27,679 bases of DNA from CAZDGK01 sp964505035 (GTDB lineage Bacteria > Patescibacteriota > Saccharimonadia > UBA4664): contig CAZDGK010000012.1 of assembly GCA_964505035.1 (NCBI GenBank), forward strand, positions 1-27,679. Reading direction: 5' to 3'. Shown here in pieces: positions 14,568 through 22,703 of this stretch (the stretch's first letter is position 1; each line of letters opens with the position of its first letter). A program made the translations under genes and the position numbers. The notes beneath the pieces are model-generated. The model was not told the origin of the DNA and made no database searches. It saw only the letters and a program-made list of their open reading frames with translations.

Positions 14568-15064
14568 TCCATGGTGGTCACCTCGGCTTCCGGGTGACCC
14601 GGTGGCGGGCCAAAGTCCGGCTGGCGAGGCTCGCGCCCCGACCAGTTCCAGTACCACACCCGCAGGTCGTGCAGGGCGGAACCGCCGGCCGTCTGGCCAA
14701 GGAACAGGCCGATGTTGAAGGTCATGAACGCCAGGCTGGCCAGCGATGTCCCAGCCGGTGCCGGCCAGATCATCAGCGTGATCAGTCCCGCCATGATCGT
14801 ACCGGCCAGGATGCCGGCGATGCGGCGCTCCCAGGGGCTCGACCACTGGTTTACCTCGGGCTTCACCTGGATCATCGTGAGGCCGCCCGACACCGCGGTC
14901 AGCACCACGGCCATCAGCACCATCGGTAGCGACGGTAGGCCCTCGCCGTAGACGACCATCATGGCCGGCCACATGAACAGACCCAGAAGCGCACCGGTGG
15001 TCAGGCCACGAAACAGGTTGCCGACCATCCAGTGGTAGCGCCCGCGGGTTACTTCGTCTGACAT
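14564..15064 (-). CDS. Four-segment membrane protein with conserved Pro-rich tail (paralog of 15193)
   Basis: A 166-residue protein with four probable membrane segments (about 19-39, 46-65, 82-100 and 104-126) and a cytoplasmic-type tail. The tail holds WSGREP, then FGPPPGHPEAEV, then a terminal MD, and is almost the same as the tail of the 15193 protein although the membrane parts differ. The family is not recognised. GTGAGGAG precedes the ATG. A promoter lies at 15101-15129 and a terminator at 14500-14532. The shared tail suggests a common partner or targeting role for both proteins; that is inference. Confidence 0.78.
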   Translation of the reverse strand: MSDEVTRGRYHWMVGNLFRGLTTGALLGLFMWPAMMVVYGEGLPSLPMVLMAVVLTAVSGGLTMIQVKPEVNQWSSPWERRIAGILAGTIMAGLITLMIWPAPAGTSLASLAFMTFNIGLFLGQTAGGSALHDLRVWYWNWSGREPRQPDFGPPPGHPEAEVTTMD

Positions 15065-15100
15065 CTGAGCTCCTCACTCGTCAGGCTAATGTACGGCTAC

Positions 15101-15129
15101 ATAATACAACAAATTCATTTATAAATCAA
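15101..15129 (-). promoter_or_regulatory. Promoter for the 14564 gene
   Basis: On the minus strand, TTGATT, 17 bases, TATTAT in a strongly AT-rich stretch. Confidence 0.72.
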
Positions 15130-15134
15130 TAGAG

Positions 15135-15162
15135 AACCCCCTGCCAAATGCGACAGGGGGTT
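15135..15162 (-). terminator. Intrinsic terminator of the 15193 gene
   Basis: AACCCCCTG and CAGGGGGTT pair as a 9-bp stem, with further partial pairing inside, followed on the minus strand by CTCTATTG. It is nearly identical to 14500-14532. Confidence 0.82.
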
Positions 15163-15183
15163 TGGGTGCGGGCTGCGGCGCCT

Positions 15184-15196
15184 CTGACAGTGTCAG
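15184..15196. repeat. Palindrome spanning the stop codon, copy 2
   Basis: Same CTGACA-G-TGTCAG palindrome as at 14555-14567, again containing the TGA stop. Confidence 0.85.
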
Positions 15197-15687
15197 TCCA
15201 TCGGTCTCACCTCAGCCTCCGGATGACCCGGGGGTGGGCCGAAGTGCGGCCGATGGGGCTCGCGGCCCGACCAGCGATGGTACTTGGCCAGGAAGAAGTG
15301 CAGCCAGAACGCACCAGCCGTGTAGCCGGCCAGCAGGCCGAGCGACAGGGCAAGGTACACGTCCTGGGCCGTCTCCCAGTGGATGGCGAACGTCAGCAGA
15401 GTCGCCAGGGCCAGGGTGGCCGTCCAGCGCTCGCCGGTTGTCGCACTCTGCGACAGCGGGCCGAGGATTCTCAGTAGCCGCCCGCCGACCAGTGCCCCCA
15501 CAACCGTCACCATGACGTAGTACGCCAGAGGCTGCCACGGCTCGCCGCGCAGTATGGTGATGATGGGCAGGGCAGTGACGCCGAGCATGCTTCCGATGAT
15601 CGCCCCGCGCCAGCGCAGTTGCTTCGCCAGCTCCAGGTCGTGGTTCGCGACCTCTCTGGCCGCTTCGTCGGCAACATCTTCTGTCAT
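15193..15687 (-). CDS. Four-segment membrane protein with conserved Pro-rich tail (paralog of 14564)
   Basis: A 164-residue protein with an acidic N-terminus, four probable membrane segments (about 26-46, 56-74, 88-103 and 109-132) and the same C-terminal tail as the 14564 protein (WSGREP, FGPPPGHPEAEV, final MD). The membrane regions of the two proteins share layout but little sequence. The ATG at 15687 follows GAGGAG; an in-frame TTG one codon earlier is less likely. A perfect-consensus promoter lies at 15725-15753. The family is not recognised. Duplication with conservation of tail and 3' UTR points to a functional tail. Confidence 0.78.
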   Translation of the reverse strand: MTEDVADEAAREVANHDLELAKQLRWRGAIIGSMLGVTALPIITILRGEPWQPLAYYVMVTVVGALVGGRLLRILGPLSQSATTGERWTATLALATLLTFAIHWETAQDVYLALSLGLLAGYTAGAFWLHFFLAKYHRWSGREPHRPHFGPPPGHPEAEVRPMD

Positions 15688-15724
15688 CAATCGTCTCCTC
15701 TCAGACGGTCCGATGAACTTCTAC

Positions 15725-15753
15725 ATTATAAAATATGTGTCTATGATTGTCAA
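15725..15753 (-). promoter_or_regulatory. Perfect-consensus sigma-70 promoter for the 15193 gene
   Basis: On the minus strand, TTGACA, 17 bases, TATAAT: a full match to the housekeeping consensus. Expression should be high unless repressed. Confidence 0.9.
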
Positions 15754-15846
15754 TCATCATTGATCCCGCTCGCTGTGGTGGACAGATCTGCTTAGATAGC
15801 GGATGCTAGACAGCGAGCCATAACCCCAATCCCCCTGGGAGGTCTC

Positions 15847-16005
15847 ATGGTGAAGAAGCTACTGCCCTGGGTACTCGGCGCGTTCCTGGTGATCTTCATC
15901 GTCACCAACTCGTCGGGTGCGGCCAAGGTGTTCAAGGCCCTGGGCCAAGACATCTTTGACATATTCAGTGGCTTTGGCCAGTTCATCAGCCACTTGGTCA
16001 GCTGA
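15847..16005 (+). CDS. Very small membrane or exported protein, 52 residues
   Basis: A 52-residue protein with a basic start (MVKKLLPW), one hydrophobic segment (about 6-19, VLGAFLVIFIV) and a C-terminal amphipathic region (FKALGQDIFDIFSGFGQFISHLVS). GGGAGG lies five bases before the ATG and a GC-rich hairpin follows at 16011-16038, so it looks like a genuine monocistronic gene. I recall similarly built small single-segment proteins in actinobacteria, but this is an impression and not a demonstrated homology. Function is unknown. The last part could form an amphipathic helix at the membrane. Confidence 0.65.
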   Translation: MVKKLLPWVLGAFLVIFIVTNSSGAAKVFKALGQDIFDIFSGFGQFISHLVS

Positions 16006-16010
16006 CCAAG

Positions 16011-16038
16011 GCCCCAGCCGTCTTCGGGCGGCTGGGGC
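16011..16038 (+). terminator. Probable terminator hairpin of the 15847 gene
   Basis: GCCCCAGCCG and CGGCTGGGGC form a 10-bp stem with an 8-base loop. The T-tract is weak (CACCTTAATT). Confidence 0.65.
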
Positions 16039-16054
16039 GCCCACCTTAATTGGC

Positions 16055-16083
16055 TTGCCACAAACCGCTAAAGCTTATATCGT
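16055..16083 (+). promoter_or_regulatory. Possible promoter for the gap operon
   Basis: TTGCCA, 17 bases, TATCGT. An alternative -10 (TAATAAT at 16089-16095) lies closer to the ATG. No Shine-Dalgarno precedes gap. Confidence 0.4.
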
Positions 16084-16113
16084 GTAGGTAATAATTGAGA
16101 TTAGACCAGCACC

Positions 16114-17129
<1,016 letters not shown>

Positions 17130-17133
<4 letters not shown>

Positions 17134-17579
17134 GAATCTTCCTAGGCGCCGACCACGCCGGCTACGAGCTCAAGAACCAGCTACGTGAGCACCTGCAGCA
17201 CGGCGGTCACGAGCCGGTAGACCTCGGCGCCAAAACGCTCCAAGACGATGACGACTACCCGCGCTACGCCTACTCCGTGGCTAGCCGTCTGCTCGGCGAA
17301 GAAGACGGCACGGCTCTAGGGGTCCTGGTCTGTGGCTCGGGGCAGGGGATGAGTATGGCCGCCAATCGGGTCAACGGCGTGCGTGCCGCCCTGGCCTGGG
17401 ACGCAGCCAGCGCCCGCGCCGCCCGCGAAGACGACAATGCCAATGTGCTGGTGCTGCCGGCCCGCTTCGTCGACGCCAAGCAAGCGGTGGCAATGGTCGA
17501 CGCCTGGCTCGACGCCACTTTCAAGGCCGACCCGAAATATCAGCGCCGCCTCGACGAGCTCGAGCAACTCTACGGTTAA
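17130..17579 (+). CDS. rpiB: Ribose-5-phosphate isomerase B
   Basis: A 149-residue RpiB/LacAB-type isomerase that interconverts ribose-5-phosphate and ribulose-5-phosphate in the non-oxidative pentose phosphate pathway. It has the N-terminal GADHAGYELK (D8, H9), the active-site cysteine C68 in LVCGSGQGMSMAANRVNG, and the NVLVLPAR segment. The start at 17130 overlaps the gap stop codon as ATGA and gives a canonical RpiB N-terminus; a longer frame into gap is not needed. The rpe gene starts three bases after its stop, so gap, rpiB and rpe are translated from one message. Confidence 0.96.
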
Positions 17580-17582
17580 ACC

Positions 17583-18221
17583 ATGGCAGTACTCGCGCCC
17601 ACCATCCTAGCTACCACGCCCGAAGACTACGCCCGCCGCATCGAAAATGTGAAAGGCCTGGCCAAGCGGTTACACATTGATGTGGCCGATGGCGTGTTCA
17701 TCGAGGCCCGCACCGTGGGGCTGAGCCAAGTCTATGACATCGACGGCGTGCCGTTTGACCTCCATCTCATGATGACCCATCCAGAGTCACAGTTCGAAGC
17801 CATCTGCGCGCTCCAGCCCGAGCTCGTGATCGTGCATTTCGAGGCCGACTTCGACCGCGAGTCGTTCTTCAAGCAGCTGCGCGGGGTCGATATCAAGGTC
17901 GGCCTGGCTGTCAGCACCGAGACCACCATCGAGCAAGTCGCCGACCTCCTGCCCACCATTGACCACTTGCTGGTCTTCACCGGCAAGCTTGGCCACAATG
18001 GCGGCGAGTTCCGCGGTGACTGCCTCGAGAAAATCGGCCAAGCCCGCGCCATCAACTCGAGCCTGGAGATCGCCGTAGACGGCGGCCTCAACCAGGAAAA
18101 CGCCCGCCAGGCGGTCGACGCCGGGGCCGATGTGCTCGACGTCGGCAGCTTTATTCATGACGCCGACGACCCCGAGATCGCCTTTGTGGCTATCGAGGCA
18201 ATCGCCGCCGGCCAGAGCTAA
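17583..18221 (+). CDS. rpe: Ribulose-phosphate 3-epimerase (divergent)
   Basis: A 212-residue TIM-barrel protein that should interconvert ribulose-5-phosphate and xylulose-5-phosphate. The metal and catalytic residues are kept: H31 and D33 (HIDVADG), H61 (FDLHLMM) and D166 (AVDGGLN). The usual PSIL start is PTIL, and the phosphate-loop motif normally near NPGFGGQ reads TGKLGHNGG (133-141), so the protein is a diverged member. Position between rpiB and the transketolase system supports the assignment. Its stop overlaps the ATG of the GIY-YIG gene (TAATG). Another TIM-barrel epimerase of the same superfamily is the main alternative. Confidence 0.88.
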   Translation: MAVLAPTILATTPEDYARRIENVKGLAKRLHIDVADGVFIEARTVGLSQVYDIDGVPFDLHLMMTHPESQFEAICALQPELVIVHFEADFDRESFFKQLRGVDIKVGLAVSTETTIEQVADLLPTIDHLLVFTGKLGHNGGEFRGDCLEKIGQARAINSSLEIAVDGGLNQENARQAVDAGADVLDVGSFIHDADDPEIAFVAIEAIAAGQS

Positions 18222-18763
18222 TGGCGCCCGCCACCGCTCCGCTCGTCCGCACCAACCAAACCGACCCGCAGTGGCACGAGCAGGTCCGCACGCTGGCCAC
18301 CGCCGCGCTCAAAAAGCACCAAGGCATCCTCATCGAGTACCTCTTCGAGCCGCCTGCTACCACCGTACCCCAGCGTCTCTACCGCTACGACGTCTTCGAC
18401 GACTATCTGTCCCGCCACCGGGACGACTTCGAGTTTGGCTACGACCTCATCACGCGCGCCGAGATCATCTCCGCCCGCCGCACCTTCGGCGTCTATGTCA
18501 TCGAGATTGGCGGTAATGCCAATCATCTCTACGTCGGCCAGTCCTGGTACTCGCCCGAGGAGCGCTTGCGTCAGCACCTCACCGGCTACGCGGCCTTTCA
18601 TGCGGCCAAACCTTTCAAACACAAGAATGTCACCGGTAAGCTCCGGCCCGACATCTACACCCAGCTCCCGCGCTATCGCACCCAAGCCGAGGCCGAAAAG
18701 GCCGAAGCCTGGACCGCTCTGCAGCTGCGCAAAGCCGGCTTTCGCGTCGAGGGCGGCCACTAG
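18221..18763 (+). CDS. GIY-YIG domain nuclease
   Basis: A 180-residue protein with a standalone GIY-YIG domain in its second half. G90-V-Y92 (FGVYVIEI) and L103-Y-V-G106 (NHLYVGQS) are the signature, R115 (EERLRQH) is the likely catalytic arginine, and a Glu in the AEAEKAEAW helix is the likely metal ligand. The N-terminal 85 residues are of unknown fold. It overlaps the rpe stop by one base, so it is translated with the pentose phosphate genes, with no obvious functional link. It may act in DNA repair or as a restriction-like or homing-type nuclease. It ends close to a hairpin shared with the convergent MOSC gene. Confidence 0.85.
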   Translation: MAPATAPLVRTNQTDPQWHEQVRTLATAALKKHQGILIEYLFEPPATTVPQRLYRYDVFDDYLSRHRDDFEFGYDLITRAEIISARRTFGVYVIEIGGNANHLYVGQSWYSPEERLRQHLTGYAAFHAAKPFKHKNVTGKLRPDIYTQLPRYRTQAEAEKAEAWTALQLRKAGFRVEGGH

Positions 18764-18769
18764 TCGGGC

Positions 18770-18809
18770 GCAAAAATGAGACCGTGACCCCAATGGAGGG
18801 CCACGGTCT
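18770..18809 (-). terminator. Terminator of the MOSC gene, possibly bidirectional
   Basis: AGACCGTG (18779-18786) and CACGGTCT (18802-18809) form an 8-bp stem with further internal pairing, followed on the minus strand by CATTTTTGCG. It lies in the gap between the convergent GIY-YIG and MOSC genes. Confidence 0.75.
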
Positions 18810-18821
18810 GAGTTGTCCGCA

Positions 18822-19436
18822 TCAGGTGCGGTACTTGGCGAAAAACTGCTCCGCCACGGTGGGCTTGTCGAGGGCGTGATGCACCACTCGGATCTGGCCA
18901 TAGATCGGCACGAGCTGGGCGTAGTGCGGCCGCAGGCTCTTGACCTGCAGATACCAGCCGCACCGGCCATTGGCCTTCATGGCGTCGATGGCTGGATAGT
19001 CCAGCCAGTACTCCAGCACCGGGCACGGCCGCCGCGGCGCCGACACCTCGAGCAGCGTGCTGCCCCAGGCCCAGATGTCGCCGATATGCACATCGTGCTC
19101 CGTGATACCGGCCACGGTCAGGTTCTCGCCAAAGGCCGGCCGCGGCAGCTCAGTCTCGCGGTCCATTTGGAGCTGCCATTCCGGGTAGTGCTCGACGGGG
19201 TAGGCGTACACGGCCTGCTTGGGGCCGCCGTGCACCTGCTCGCCGCCCCGGATGCGGGTGTCCGTGCATTGGTCGCCCGCCAGGCCGTTGTAGGTCAGCA
19301 GAATCTGCTGCCCCGGATCCGGCGGGCTCGTCGCCACTGGGCGCCGGCCAATGCTCGACCAGCGCACTTGCTGGCCCCGCACAATCTCTTGCGGGCCACC
19401 CACGTTCACGCTGACCAGCGTTACGCTATCGATCAT
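18822..19436 (-). CDS. MOSC-domain protein, YiiM-like
   Basis: A 204-residue protein with the MOSC fold of the YiiM group. Matching segments are GGPKQAVYAYPVEHYPEW, AFGENLTVAG (101-110), HIGDIWAWG (117-125), the conserved cysteine C138 in APRRPCPVLEYW, and GRCGWYLQV. YiiM-type proteins handle molybdenum-cofactor-dependent detoxification of N-hydroxylated bases in E. coli, and MOSC domains bind the cofactor sulfur through that cysteine. GAGAGG lies upstream of the ATG. It is expressed from an extended -10 promoter just upstream. No other molybdenum gene is in the window. Confidence 0.88.
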   Translation of the reverse strand: MIDSVTLVSVNVGGPQEIVRGQQVRWSSIGRRPVATSPPDPGQQILLTYNGLAGDQCTDTRIRGGEQVHGGPKQAVYAYPVEHYPEWQLQMDRETELPRPAFGENLTVAGITEHDVHIGDIWAWGSTLLEVSAPRRPCPVLEYWLDYPAIDAMKANGRCGWYLQVKSLRPHYAQLVPIYGQIRVVHHALDKPTVAEQFFAKYRT

Positions 19437-19475
19437 GATTCATCCTCTCATCTGGGGAAGAGACCGACGCCCACC

Positions 19476-19484
19476 AGTATAGCA
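19476..19484 (-). promoter_or_regulatory. Extended -10 promoter for the MOSC gene
   Basis: On the minus strand, TGC followed by TATACT. The -35 match is weak, consistent with an extended -10 promoter. Confidence 0.55.
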
Positions 19485-19488
19485 TGCC

Positions 19489-19527
19489 CAAAACAAAATC
19501 CGGCCGCCTGTAATGCCAGGCGGCCGG
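19489..19527 (-). terminator. Intrinsic terminator of the 19545 gene
   Basis: CCGGCCGCCTG and CAGGCGGCCGG form an 11-bp stem with a 6-base loop (19500-19527), followed on the minus strand by ATTTTGTTTTG. Confidence 0.92.
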
Positions 19528-19544
19528 GTGGTGTGTGAGCGGGA

Positions 19545-19928
19545 TCAAATCCTGCTCGTACCGATGCGGATCAGGAGGACATGGCTGGGTCGGTCGGTCC
19601 CCGGCGTCGCCCAGGCGGTGCTGGTGACGTCGGCGACGGGGCGAATGATCAGGTTCTCGTTCGCGCCCACGGTGTACTTCACGACCATCTGGCCACCCTC
19701 GTCCTCGACGGCGATGACGCGCACCACGTCGGTCAGCTCGCAGATCTTGCGGTAGGGCAGACCGGCGGTGTCCACGGCCAGGATGTACGGGACATCGACA
19801 CCCGGCTCGTTGCTGGCGTCGGCCGCTTTGCGGAGGTCGTCTTTCGTGACGCTCCGGTAGATCTCCAGGTCGACGCCTTCGATCACCAGAACGCCGTTGT
19901 GGTACCGGTTTCCGTCAGTGTAAGGCAT
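19545..19928 (-). CDS. Hypothetical soluble protein
   Basis: A 127-residue soluble protein with an extended, strand-rich composition (GVLVIEGVDLEIY, PYILAVDTAGLPY, DVVRVIAVEDEGGQMVVKYTVG) and no membrane segment. I do not recognise it. An AAGGGAGC site precedes the ATG. Its promoter at 19973-20001 is TTGATT, 17 bases, TAAAGT, and its terminator is strong, so it is a single-gene unit in the style of the small membrane genes but is soluble. The beta-rich pattern could be a small domain of SH3 or OB type; this is a guess. Confidence 0.7.
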   Translation of the reverse strand: MPYTDGNRYHNGVLVIEGVDLEIYRSVTKDDLRKAADASNEPGVDVPYILAVDTAGLPYRKICELTDVVRVIAVEDEGGQMVVKYTVGANENLIIRPVADVTSTAWATPGTDRPSHVLLIRIGTSRI

Positions 19929-19972
19929 GTACTATGCTCCCTTGCGTGGTAGGTGCCGGTTACAACTGCAAT

Positions 19973-20001
19973 ACTTTAGCATCTTTATCCAGATAAATCA
20001 A
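19973..20001 (-). promoter_or_regulatory. Promoter for the 19545 gene
   Basis: On the minus strand, TTGATT, 17 bases, TAAAGT with a TGC extended -10. Confidence 0.65.
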
Positions 20002-20036
20002 CCATCACGCCTCTCGCCAAAACGCCTCAATGAGGT

Positions 20037-20051
20037 TATGCTTATGTCATG
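20037..20051 (+). promoter_or_regulatory. -10 box six bases before the transketolase start (possible leaderless mRNA)
   Basis: TATGCT at 20037-20042, six bases, then ATG at 20049, with no Shine-Dalgarno. A weak -35 (TCGCCA) lies 17 bases upstream. Confidence 0.45.
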
Positions 20052-20921
20052 ACCCACAAGCAGCTCGAGCTAAAGGCTAATCAAATCCGCGAGCACATCA
20101 TCGAGATGCTCGTCGAGGCTGGCTCTGGACACAGCGCCGGACCGCTTGGAATGGCCGATATCTTCACTGCGTTGTATTTCGAGGTGCTCAATCACCGGCC
20201 CGACGAGCCCGACTGGCCGCTGCGCGACCGGCTCATTCTCAGCAACGGCCACATCGTGCCCGTTCGCTATGCCACCATGGCCGCCGCTGGCTACTTCCCG
20301 GTCAAGGAGCTGCTGACCCTGCGCAAGTTTGGCAGCCGTCTGCAGGGCCACCCCGAACGGGTGCGCCTGCCTGGACTCGAGACTACCAGCGGCCCGCTTG
20401 GCTCAGGCCTCAGTCAGGCCGCCGGCGTGGCACTGGCGCTGCGCATGGACCATTCCCGCTCGCGCGTCTATTGCCTCACCGGCGATGGCGAGCTCAACGA
20501 GGGCAATATCTGGGAGGCCGTCATGTTTGCCGCCAAGAACCGGCTCAACAACCTCACAGCCATCGTCGACCGCAACAATATCCAGATCGACGGCCCCACC
20601 GAGACCGTCATGCCGCTCGACGACCTGGCGGCCAAGTGGGCGGCCTTCAATTGGCATGTCATCGAAATCGACGGCCACAATTTCGACGCCATCATCTCCG
20701 CCTGCAATCTGGCCAAAACCATCATTGAGCGCCCCACCGTCATCATTGCCCACACCATTCCTGGCAAGGGCGTCGACTACATGGAGTACGACTACCACTG
20801 GCATGGCAACCCGCCCGGCACCATCGAGCCGCCCGGCGCACCGCCCAAGCAGTCTCAGGCTCGTGTGGCGCTCCATGAGCTGCGCACCCTCGGCGGCCGC
20901 ATCCGGAGTGAGCATGAGTAG
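20049..20921 (+). CDS. tkt: Transketolase, N-terminal (thiamine-binding) half
   Basis: A 290-residue protein corresponding to the N-terminal half of transketolase, which moves two-carbon units between sugar phosphates. It has H28 (SGHSAG), H68 (NGH), and the TPP/metal motif starting G145-D146-G147 and ending near N176-N177 (DRNNIQIDG). In most bacteria the enzyme is one chain of about 650 residues; here the C-terminal half is a separate gene 24 bases downstream, a split also seen in archaea and some Patescibacteria. No Shine-Dalgarno is visible, and the -10 lies six bases before the ATG. The two halves must assemble to form the active site. Confidence 0.95.
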   Translation: MTHKQLELKANQIREHIIEMLVEAGSGHSAGPLGMADIFTALYFEVLNHRPDEPDWPLRDRLILSNGHIVPVRYATMAAAGYFPVKELLTLRKFGSRLQGHPERVRLPGLETTSGPLGSGLSQAAGVALALRMDHSRSRVYCLTGDGELNEGNIWEAVMFAAKNRLNNLTAIVDRNNIQIDGPTETVMPLDDLAAKWAAFNWHVIEIDGHNFDAIISACNLAKTIIERPTVIIAHTIPGKGVDYMEYDYHWHGNPPGTIEPPGAPPKQSQARVALHELRTLGGRIRSEHE

Positions 20922-20945
20922 CACCATGAAGGAGAGGGCCACATC

Positions 20946-21950
20946 ATGATCGAGCCAAGCATGCATCTGGCCGCTGACCTGCGGAGCAAAGAGGTCAAGC
21001 AAGAACCCATCCGCGCCGGCTTTGGTCGCGGGCTCGTCGCCACTGGCCACGCCGACGTCAATGTCGTGGCCCTCTGCGCCGACCTCACCGAGTCCACCCG
21101 CATGATCGACTTTGCCAAGGCCTTCCCGGAGCGCTACGTCGAGATCGGCATCGGCGAGCAAAACCTCGTGACCGTCGGCGCCGGCATGGCGCTGGCCGGC
21201 AAGGTGCCGTTTGTGTCTAGCTACGCCGCCTTCTCGCCCGGCCGCAACTGGGAGCAAATTCGCACCACCATCTGCCTCAATGAGACCAATGTCAAAATCA
21301 TCGGCTCGCACGCCGGTGTCTCGGTCGGCCCCGACGGCGCCACCCATCAGATGCTCGAGGACCTGGCGCTCATGCGAGTGCTGCCGCACATGACCGTCAT
21401 CGCCCCCTGCGACTCGCTCGAGGCCGAGAAAGCCACCCGCGCCATGGCCTCACACGTCGGCCCAGCCTACATGCGCCTGGCCCGCGAGAAAACCCCCATT
21501 ATCACTACCGACAAGACGCCATTTACCCTTGGCAAAGCCCAGATATTCCGATCCGGCCAGGACCTCACCATCGTGGCTACTGGCACCATGGTCTACCATG
21601 CGCTGATGGCCGCCGAGCTACTCGAAGACAAGCATAGCCTCAGTGCTGAGGTCATCAATGCGGCCGTCGTCAAACCGCTCGACGCCGCCACCATCGTGGC
21701 CAGCGCCCGCAAAACCGGCGCGGTGCTGACCATCGAAGAGGCGCAGGTGGCCGGCGGCTTGGGCGGCGCCGTCGCTGAGGTCCTCGGCGAGCAGCACCCG
21801 GTGCCCGTCAGCCGTCTGGGTATGCTCGACCACTTCGGCGAATCCGGCGAGCCTAACGAGCTGCTCGAACACTTCGGGCTTACCGCTCCGCACATCGCCA
21901 AGCAGGCTATGGCGCTCCACCAGCGCGCCCAGGGTCGCCGGAGCAAATAA
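20946..21950 (+). CDS. tkt: Transketolase, C-terminal half
   Basis: A 334-residue protein carrying the pyrimidine-binding and C-terminal domains of transketolase. It includes the catalytic glutamate E71 in EIGIGEQN, which contacts the thiamine ring, the segment SSYAAFSPGRNWEQIR, and GSHAGVSVGPDGATHQMLEDLALMR. The last 130 residues are the Rossmann-like C-domain. Unlike the first half it has a clear Shine-Dalgarno (GAAGGAG), so translation of the second half does not depend only on readthrough from the first. With RpiB and Rpe it supplies the carbon-shuffling steps; no transaldolase is in the window. Confidence 0.95.
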   Translation: MIEPSMHLAADLRSKEVKQEPIRAGFGRGLVATGHADVNVVALCADLTESTRMIDFAKAFPERYVEIGIGEQNLVTVGAGMALAGKVPFVSSYAAFSPGRNWEQIRTTICLNETNVKIIGSHAGVSVGPDGATHQMLEDLALMRVLPHMTVIAPCDSLEAEKATRAMASHVGPAYMRLAREKTPIITTDKTPFTLGKAQIFRSGQDLTIVATGTMVYHALMAAELLEDKHSLSAEVINAAVVKPLDAATIVASARKTGAVLTIEEAQVAGGLGGAVAEVLGEQHPVPVSRLGMLDHFGESGEPNELLEHFGLTAPHIAKQAMALHQRAQGRRSK

Positions 21951-21975
21951 TCCGGTCCGCCCCATCTAATATATC

Positions 21976-22004
21976 TTGCAATATATTCATATTTATGCTA
22001 TTAT
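21976..22004 (+). promoter_or_regulatory. Promoter for the lipoprotein gene
   Basis: TTGCAA, 17 bases, TATTAT with a TGC extended -10, in a very AT-rich block. It resembles the promoter at 7931-7959. Confidence 0.75.
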
Positions 22005-22051
22005 AATGAACGCAAATCCCATTTGCACACCGACCAAGAAGGGAGGCGCTG

Positions 22052-22693
22052 ATGCGCCGCTCTCACACCCTGTTCCTGGTTCCTGTCGCTGCTCTGGCGT
22101 TCGCGCTGACCGGCTGTGGCGGCTGGGGTGATGGTCCGTCTGTGGCCGCCCCCGCGGCCACATCGGCCACCGCTCCCGCTGTGACGCCGGCCCAGGCTCC
22201 GGTCTGTCCGGACGTCCAGCCGCGCTTCTGCGTCAGTTTCATGGCGCCGAGCAGCAGCGGCGATGTCTTCACGTCGCAGTCGTTCCCCTACGACTCGGCG
22301 ACCGACGGCACCTACCAGGTTCGTAGCTACGGCGCGGACTTGGGCTGGGACACCAGGGGCACCACCACGTTCTACTGCACGGCCGGCAACAAGGCCGATT
22401 GCGGGCGCTGGGACGGCTACAATGTCTTCGTCTGGACGCCCAACCACCCCCAGGACAATCTGGCGCTGGTGGCGGACGACTGCCGAGGACTGCCCAACTG
22501 GAAGCAGACCATCACCACCTTCGCGGGGGAACCCGCGCTGCGTGAGACCTGCAACTACCAGTCGTCCCCGGTTGGCGAGCGCGACCTCGTCGTGTTCCGC
22601 CACGCGGGCCTGGTGTACGAACTGTACGCCGGCAGCCCGTTCCGCATCCCGGCCTACGCCCAGGCGTTCTTCGACTCGTTCAAGTTCGCCTAG
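22052..22693 (+). CDS. Predicted secreted lipoprotein with six cysteines
   Basis: A 213-residue exported protein. The signal peptide runs to the lipobox LTGC with lipidated C22, followed by a Gly/Ala/Pro/Thr linker (about 23-50) and a globular domain. The domain holds six further cysteines (C52, C60, C109, C117, C144 and C167), an even number consistent with three disulfides outside the membrane. I do not recognise the domain. Strong start signals (AAGGGAGG), a TTGCAA-type promoter and a terminator at 22704-22731 make it a single-gene unit. It may be a surface ligand or adhesin for contact with a partner cell; this is inference from its location. Confidence 0.82.
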   Translation: MRRSHTLFLVPVAALAFALTGCGGWGDGPSVAAPAATSATAPAVTPAQAPVCPDVQPRFCVSFMAPSSSGDVFTSQSFPYDSATDGTYQVRSYGADLGWDTRGTTTFYCTAGNKADCGRWDGYNVFVWTPNHPQDNLALVADDCRGLPNWKQTITTFAGEPALRETCNYQSSPVGERDLVVFRHAGLVYELYAGSPFRIPAYAQAFFDSFKFA

Positions 22694-22703
22694 GCCGTCG
22701 CTA

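Noticed and set aside
14555..15196. Paired palindromes considered as recombination or CRISPR-like repeats
   Set aside because: Only two copies, both on stop codons of paralogs; explained by gene duplication.
20403..21389. 328-residue minus-strand frame across the transketolase halves
   Set aside because: Shadow of two well-defined enzyme genes; no ribosome-binding site and no recognisable motif.
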